A program made the position numbers and the translations under genes. From assembly GCF_003946215.1 (NCBI RefSeq), contig NZ_RHOW01000004.1, positions 22,487-86,486 of the forward strand: 64,000 nucleotides of DNA. Direction: 5' to 3'. Below, piece by piece: positions 62,416 to 64,000 of this stretch. The notes under the pieces are model-generated. The model was not told where the DNA came from and ran no database searches. It saw only the letters and a list, made by a program, of their open reading frames with translations. Source of the DNA: Lapidilactobacillus mulanensis (GTDB lineage Bacteria > Bacillota > Bacilli > Lactobacillales > Lactobacillaceae). Within the stretch, counting starts at the first letter, position 1; every line of letters starts with the position of its first letter.

Positions 62416-63399
62416 ATGTGTACAAGCTTAACTTACGAGGATGCCCAGGAAAATTGGTACTTAGCGCGAACGATGGATTTCGGTTTTGAACTCGGCGGTC
62501 GACCCGTCGTGATTCCTCGCCACCATCATTTCGACACCGACGCCACTGATCAAGGCTTCGATACCAATTATGGTTTCGTCGGCGCCGGTCGAAATTTGAA
62601 CGGGTATATTTTAGTCGACGGTGTCAACGAGAAAGGCGTTGGCGCCGCCGCCTTATACTTCAACGAATCCGTTTATGCCGAGCAGCCTCAGAACGGCGCG
62701 ATCAATATTGCCTCCCACGAAGTTTTGAATTGGATTTTAGGCAACGTCTCAAGCATCGCCGACCTCAAAGAAAAATTCAGTCACGTGAATATCGTGGCCG
62801 TTCCCAATAGCCTCTTGAAAATCGTCGTGCCCCTACACTGGATCGTCGCCGACCGCACCGGCGCAAGCGTCGTGATCGAGCAACAAGCAGACAGCGTTAA
62901 AATTACCGATAATCCAGTCGGTGTCATGACCAACTCGCCCGAATTCGATTGGCATTTAAAAAATCTTAATAATTATGTACAGCTCGATCCAGCATTGCAT
63001 AGTGAAAAACCATACGGCAAATTTACCGCCAACGGTTTTGGTGCCGGCACTGGCGCGCTGGGTTTGCCCGGCGATTACACCTCTGTGTCGCGTTTTATTC
63101 GGACCGCATTTACACGCCAGTATGCCGAAACGGCCAAGGATTCCAGCGCAGCCATTAATACACTCTCGCATATTTTGAACAACGTCGAAATTCCCAAAGG
63201 CGTCAAAATCCAAGCGGATGGCGATTTCGATTACACCCAATATCGCGGCTACATGAGCCTGGCAGAACCTGTGTTTTACATGCAGCCTTATGCTGATCAG
63301 ACGATTACTAAAGTTAGATTAACGGAAGAATTGCTGAATGGCGACGCGCCCGTGGAATTTCCATTGAAAACACAACAACGGTTTGATGAAGTGAATTAA
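62416..63399 (+). CDS. Linear amide C-N hydrolase (penicillin V acylase / bile salt hydrolase family)
   Basis: Ntn-type hydrolase of 327 residues with Cys2 as nucleophile after Met removal (MCTSLTYEDA). ARTMDFGFELGGRPVVIPR supplies the conserved Arg and Asp; TNSPEFDWHLKNLNNY and YTSVSRFIRTAF hold the remaining conserved Asn and Arg. The loop sequences look closer to LAB penicillin-V-acylase-like members than to dedicated bile salt hydrolases, so the substrate could be conjugated bile acid, acyl-homoserine lactone or other N-acyl compound. No signal peptide. Confidence 0.9.
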   Translation: MCTSLTYEDAQENWYLARTMDFGFELGGRPVVIPRHHHFDTDATDQGFDTNYGFVGAGRNLNGYILVDGVNEKGVGAAALYFNESVYAEQPQNGAINIASHEVLNWILGNVSSIADLKEKFSHVNIVAVPNSLLKIVVPLHWIVADRTGASVVIEQQADSVKITDNPVGVMTNSPEFDWHLKNLNNYVQLDPALHSEKPYGKFTANGFGAGTGALGLPGDYTSVSRFIRTAFTRQYAETAKDSSAAINTLSHILNNVEIPKGVKIQADGDFDYTQYRGYMSLAEPVFYMQPYADQTITKVRLTEELLNGDAPVEFPLKTQQRFDEVN

Positions 63400-63409
63400 G
63401 TCTAAAATA

Positions 63410-63460
63410 AAAATAAGATCAGCTAAAATAGATTTCACTCATTTTAGCTGATCTTATTTT
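63410..63460. terminator. Bidirectional terminator
   Basis: A perfect 20-bp stem (63410-63429 / 63441-63460) begins AAAATAAGATCAGC, with A/T flanks on both sides, between convergent genes. Confidence 0.95.
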
Positions 63461-63461
63461 A

Positions 63462-63788
63462 TTAGTCCCTATAGACATCATTCCGTTTGGCGGCCTTCGC
63501 CACCAAAACAATGAACTGATTATCTTGAATATCGGCAATGATCCTGAAGCCACCAACGCGATAACGCCAAAAAGCCCCACGATCTCCTTCTAGCGCCTTG
63601 CCCCAGGCCCGCGGATTATTACTACCTTCATCAACACTAGCTACTGCGTCACGATAATCTTGTTCATCTTCCATTCGATCGAGAATTGTCTGGCGCATGA
63701 ACGTTGTCACAGAAACACCGTAGAAAGCGGCAGTTTCCTTTATTTCATCATACTGCTCATCTTTAAAACGTAATGAAGTCACCGGCAT
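63462..63788 (-). CDS. Chimeric antitoxin-toxin gene (RHH antitoxin fused to RelE/ParE C-terminal part)
   Basis: A 108-residue protein. Residues 1 to about 52 (VTSLRFKDEQYDEIKETAAF ... TTFMRQTILDRMEDEQD) are the ribbon-helix-helix part of a DUF6290/RelB-type antitoxin. From NNPRAWGKALEGDRGAFWRY (about 62) to the end (FRIIADIQDNQFIVLVAKAA) it is the C-terminal half of a RelE-type toxin. The antitoxin tail and the toxin N-terminal half are absent, so an in-frame deletion probably joined the two genes. AAGGAGG lies 7 bases before the ATG. The frame is open upstream for 58 codons but has no start signals there. Toxicity is unlikely; autoregulatory DNA binding is possible. Confidence 0.72.
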   Translation of the reverse strand: MPVTSLRFKDEQYDEIKETAAFYGVSVTTFMRQTILDRMEDEQDYRDAVASVDEGSNNPRAWGKALEGDRGAFWRYRVGGFRIIADIQDNQFIVLVAKAAKRNDVYRD

Positions 63789-63813
63789 AATCAAAACCTC
63801 CTTGAATGCGTCT

Positions 63814-63846
63814 AGTATAACACGGGTTAGACTTCGTTTGCAGTCT
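63814..63846 (-). promoter_or_regulatory. Promoter/operator of the chimeric TA gene
   Basis: On the minus strand TATACT (63814-63819) lies 17 bp from a poor -35 (TGCAAA). An inverted repeat AGACT...AGTCT (63829-63833 / 63842-63846) overlaps the -35, where an RHH antitoxin would be expected to bind. The sequence from 63847 to the window end contains nothing I can support. Confidence 0.5.
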
Positions 63847-64000
63847 ATTGAATTACCTCTATACTTTATAAAACATGAAATTGACTCAGACCGATTATGG
63901 GAAAAATATTTGTATAAATTGACGAAATTATTGTTCCCGAGTTTACAATTCAAGTGCAACACCCTGTGACCTAGACCAGAGTAGACAAAAAGGCCATGAA

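Overview
The window is a chromosomal stretch of a low-to-moderate GC Firmicute, most likely in the family Lactobacillaceae. The reasons are strong AAGGAGG-type ribosome binding sites, CcpA cre-like sites, PepN, oleate hydratase, a choloylglycine-hydrolase family enzyme and Nox-type NADH oxidases, with no outer-membrane genes. I cannot name the species. No rRNA, tRNA, CRISPR array, prophage or complete insertion sequence was seen.

Layout. 1-3.0 kb: ABC-2 type exporter and a GT4 glycosyltransferase. 3.7-11.7 kb: a full biotin-independent malonate decarboxylase operon (mdcH-A-B-C-DE-G, a hydrolase and a tiny Cys-rich protein) with a divergent LysR regulator. 12.6-15.7 kb: membrane acyltransferase, a 42-residue membrane peptide and oleate hydratase. 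16.6-27.1 kb: a galactose/glucose-type locus with an MglABC transporter and a YesN/YesM-like two-component system with two further sugar-binding proteins. 27.9-33.0 kb: GH1 glycosidase, diguanylate cyclase, NADH oxidase and EAL protein. 33.1-41.9 kb: Nudix, AlbA_2, phosphatase, a complete regulator-kinase-ABC exporter operon, an RclA-type oxidoreductase and a Cys-free unknown protein. 43.0-47.2 kb: MoxR-DUF58-transglutaminase operon. 47.3-53.4 kb: NmrA-like protein, RecQ, a membrane protein plus Ser-rich protein, and an esterase. 53.6-59.4 kb: PepN, a CoA-disulfide-reductase/rhodanese protein, a structured intergenic RNA candidate and a WYL regulator. 59.7-64 kb: unknown protein, split chromate transporter with LysR regulator, Ntn acylase and a chimeric antitoxin-toxin gene.

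The most unusual content is a family of six long intergenic mosaic elements (about 0.55-0.93 kb each). Each is built from interchangeable long-palindrome modules of about 200 bp joined by a common linker. Second is the mgl locus, where the transporter's own binding lipoprotein appears circularly permuted relative to E. coli MglB, while a paralogue in the adjoining sensory operon has the normal order. Third is a multi-hairpin RNA candidate closed by a 9-bp helix, upstream of the CoA-disulfide reductase gene. Smaller surprises are a 54-residue Cys/His-rich protein coupled to the end of the malonate operon and an in-frame antitoxin::toxin fusion.

All assignments come from reading motifs by eye. 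No alignment, folding or database search was run.
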